A stretch of DNA of 64,000 nt from Natranaerobius thermophilus JW/NM-WN-LF. GTDB lineage: Bacteria; Bacillota; Natranaerobiia; Natranaerobiales; Natranaerobiaceae. Under the pieces are notes generated by a model. It was not told the DNA's origin, did no database searches, and saw only the letters and a list, made by a program, of their open reading frames with translations. Position numbers and translations under genes: made by a program. Below, in pieces: positions 62,590-64,000 of this stretch; the first letter of the stretch is position 1; every line of letters begins with the position of its first letter. The stretch lies in NCBI RefSeq assembly GCF_000020005.1, contig NC_010718.1, positions 202,001 through 266,000 on the forward strand. Reading direction: 5' to 3'.

Positions 62590-64000
62590 ATGTTAAGAAG
62601 TATTAGAATAAAAATTTTAGGTGTTATAGCTTTGTTGCTGATAGTATTAGCTATTAACTCCTCGTGGGCAGTGAATAACTTTCAAATGTTAGATGATTCA
62701 ATTGAAGCTATAATGCAGGCAAATTATAGAAGTGTGGATGCTGCTCAAAATATGATTGTAGCATTAGAAAGACAAGACAGTGCAATTTTAACCTATCTTT
62801 TCGAGGAAGATGAAGATATATCTCAAACTTTTAGGGAACATGAACGAGAGTTTATGAAATGGTTTACACTAGCTGATGATAATATTACTGAAGTTGATGA
62901 ACCTGAAATTATAGAAAATATTGATAATAGTTACGCTGAATTTGCCCTAGAATTTAATAAATTACAGAACATCCAAGTTGAAGAGGGAACTGATGCAGCA
63001 AGACAACATTATTATGATCAAGTATTCCCAAAGTTTGAAGACGCAAAAGACTTTACTAGAAGACTTTTAGAGCTAAATCAAAATAAAATGTTAGAATTAC
63101 AAGGTCAAGCTGAAACAAGGGCGAGTAATGCAACTAAAACAACTGCAATAATTTCAATATTAACTGTTGTAACTGGAACAGTGCTAGCACTTTATATAAG
63201 TGGTAAAATTACACGTCCAATACGAGATTTGACAAAGAAAATGGAGAAAGTTTCTCAAGGAGACTACCAACAACAATTGGATATTCAGGGCAACGATGAA
63301 ATAGTAAAGTTAGCAGATTCTTTTAACACCATGGCAAAACAACTTAATGAGTATACTAAAATGAATGTATCTAAACTAAAAAGAGAAAAACAAAAGGCGG
63401 AAGCAATAGTCCAAAGCATCGGTGATGGAATAATTGTTACGAACGAAGATAATAAAATTATACTTGTAAATAAAGCAGCAGAAGATGTATTTGACATTAG
63501 AGAAAAAGAAGTTATAGATACACACTTCTTAGAAGCATTAAACAATCAAGAAATCTTTGATTTAATCAAGAAAAGTAAAGATGAGTCACAATTATACTAT
63601 AAAAGCTATACAGATATTTCTATGATAAAAGATGGAGATACAAACTACTATAGGATAATTGTGAACCCAATAAAAGCCAAAGATAGTAAAACTATGGGTG
63701 TAATAACTTTAATACAAGATATTACCAAACTAAAGAAAGTTGACGAATTAAAATCTCAGTTTGTTTCAACTGTGTCTCATGAGTTTAGAACACCTTTGAC
63801 ATCAATTAATATGTCTATAGGTTTACTACTTGATAAAATTCCTGGTGACATAAATGATGATCAAAAAGAACTCTTGCAGGTAATACAGGAAGACAGTGAG
63901 CGTTTGAACCGTTTAGTCAATGAATTGCTAGATTTATCTAGGATAGAGTCAGGAAAAATGCAAATGGATTTTGATTATTACGATATTAAAAATATCATAC
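62590..64000 (+). CDS. Sensor histidine kinase (4HB/HAMP/PAS/HisKA), 3' end outside the window
   Basis: At least 470 codons from ATG 62590, running past the window edge. An N-terminal membrane segment (about residues 7-28) is followed by an extracellular four-helix-bundle region (30-175), a second membrane segment (about 182-200), a HAMP domain (ITRPIRDLTKKMEKVSQGDY), a PAS domain (AIVQSIGDGIIVTNEDNKI) and the HisKA phosphoacceptor FVSTVSHEFRTPLTSI, whose His is the phosphorylation site. The ATP-binding domain lies beyond the end. Preceded by a c-di-AMP riboswitch. The signal and partner regulator are not visible. Confidence 0.9.
   Translation, partial: MLRSIRIKILGVIALLLIVLAINSSWAVNNFQMLDDSIEAIMQANYRSVDAAQNMIVALERQDSAILTYLFEEDEDISQTFREHEREFMKWFTLADDNITEVDEPEIIENIDNSYAEFALEFNKLQNIQVEEGTDAARQHYYDQVFPKFEDAKDFTRRLLELNQNKMLELQGQAETRASNATKTTAIISILTVVTGTVLALYISGKITRPIRDLTKKMEKVSQGDYQQQLDIQGNDEIVKLADSFNTMAKQLNEYTKMNVSKLKREKQKAEAIVQSIGDGIIVTNEDNKIILVNKAAEDVFDIREKEVIDTHFLEALNNQEIFDLIKKSKDESQLYYKSYTDISMIKDGDTNYYRIIVNPIKAKDSKTMGVITLIQDITKLKKVDELKSQFVSTVSHEFRTPLTSINMSIGLLLDKIPGDINDDQKELLQVIQEDSERLNRLVNELLDLSRIESGKMQMDFDYYDIKNII

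Overview
The window looks like a chromosomal segment from a low-GC, AT-rich Clostridia-type Firmicute. The evidence is the strong AGGAGG-type ribosome binding sites, frequent TTG and GTG starts, Firmicutes gene order (tuf-rpmG-secE-nusG-rplKAJL-rpoBC-ybxF-rpsLG-fusA-tuf, then the S10/spc/alpha clusters, ecfAAT-truA-rplM-rpsI-cwlD) and Firmicutes leader RNAs (L10 leader, glmS ribozyme, ydaO/c-di-AMP riboswitch). EF-Tu with a four-cysteine insert and many acidic protein tails would suit a halophilic or thermophilic anaerobe of the Natranaerobius kind. That genus-level idea is inference only.

Layout. 1-195 is the 3' end of a first tuf gene, base-identical to the end of the complete tuf at 16420-17622. 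260-3981 holds rpmG-secE-nusG-rplK-rplA and an L10-leader-controlled rplJ-rplL unit. 3994-5474 is a complete ISNCY-type insertion sequence that landed exactly between the rplL terminator and the rpoB promoter. 5492-17670 is rpoBC and the str operon. 17714-33415 is one long run of ribosomal protein genes with secY, adk, map, infA and rpoA, ended by a terminator. 33445-37793 holds the ECF transporter energizing module, truA, rplM and rpsI. 37828-41297 holds a split chromate transporter, cwlD and a cyclic 2,3-diphosphoglycerate synthetase-like gene. 41674-43290 is an IS110-family element. 43424-46785 is arginase followed by the three-gene AmmeMemoRadiSam set. 46942-53819 is cdaA-cdaR-glmM-glmS (c-di-AMP synthesis and cell-wall amino-sugar supply), with an IS6-type element (8-bp target duplication) between glmM and the glmS ribozyme.

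From about 53842 a Tn7-like transposon with the full tnsABCDE set sits just after the glmS stop codon, the classical attTn7 position, oriented with its right end toward glmS as in Tn7. Its other end was not found in the window. At 62296-64000 a promoter, a c-di-AMP riboswitch with its terminator and the start of a sensor histidine kinase follow. They may be transposon cargo or chromosomal sequence beyond the element.

How the parts connect. The first 37 kb is the core translation, transcription and secretion machinery. CdaA makes c-di-AMP, GlmM and GlmS feed peptidoglycan precursor synthesis, and the riboswitch at 62355 would read c-di-AMP. The most interesting non-core signals are: (i) all four mobile elements carry inverted repeats overlapping or covering the transposase ribosome binding site, and in the Tn7-like element the promoter -10 lies inside the hairpin loop, so only read-through transcripts from glmS would form the hairpin/terminator; (ii) the arginase-AmmeMemoRadiSam cluster of unknown biochemical role; (iii) a strong intrinsic terminator inside the rpoB leader; (iv) a bacterial cDPG synthetase homologue. 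I found no CRISPR array, no tRNA and no rRNA gene.
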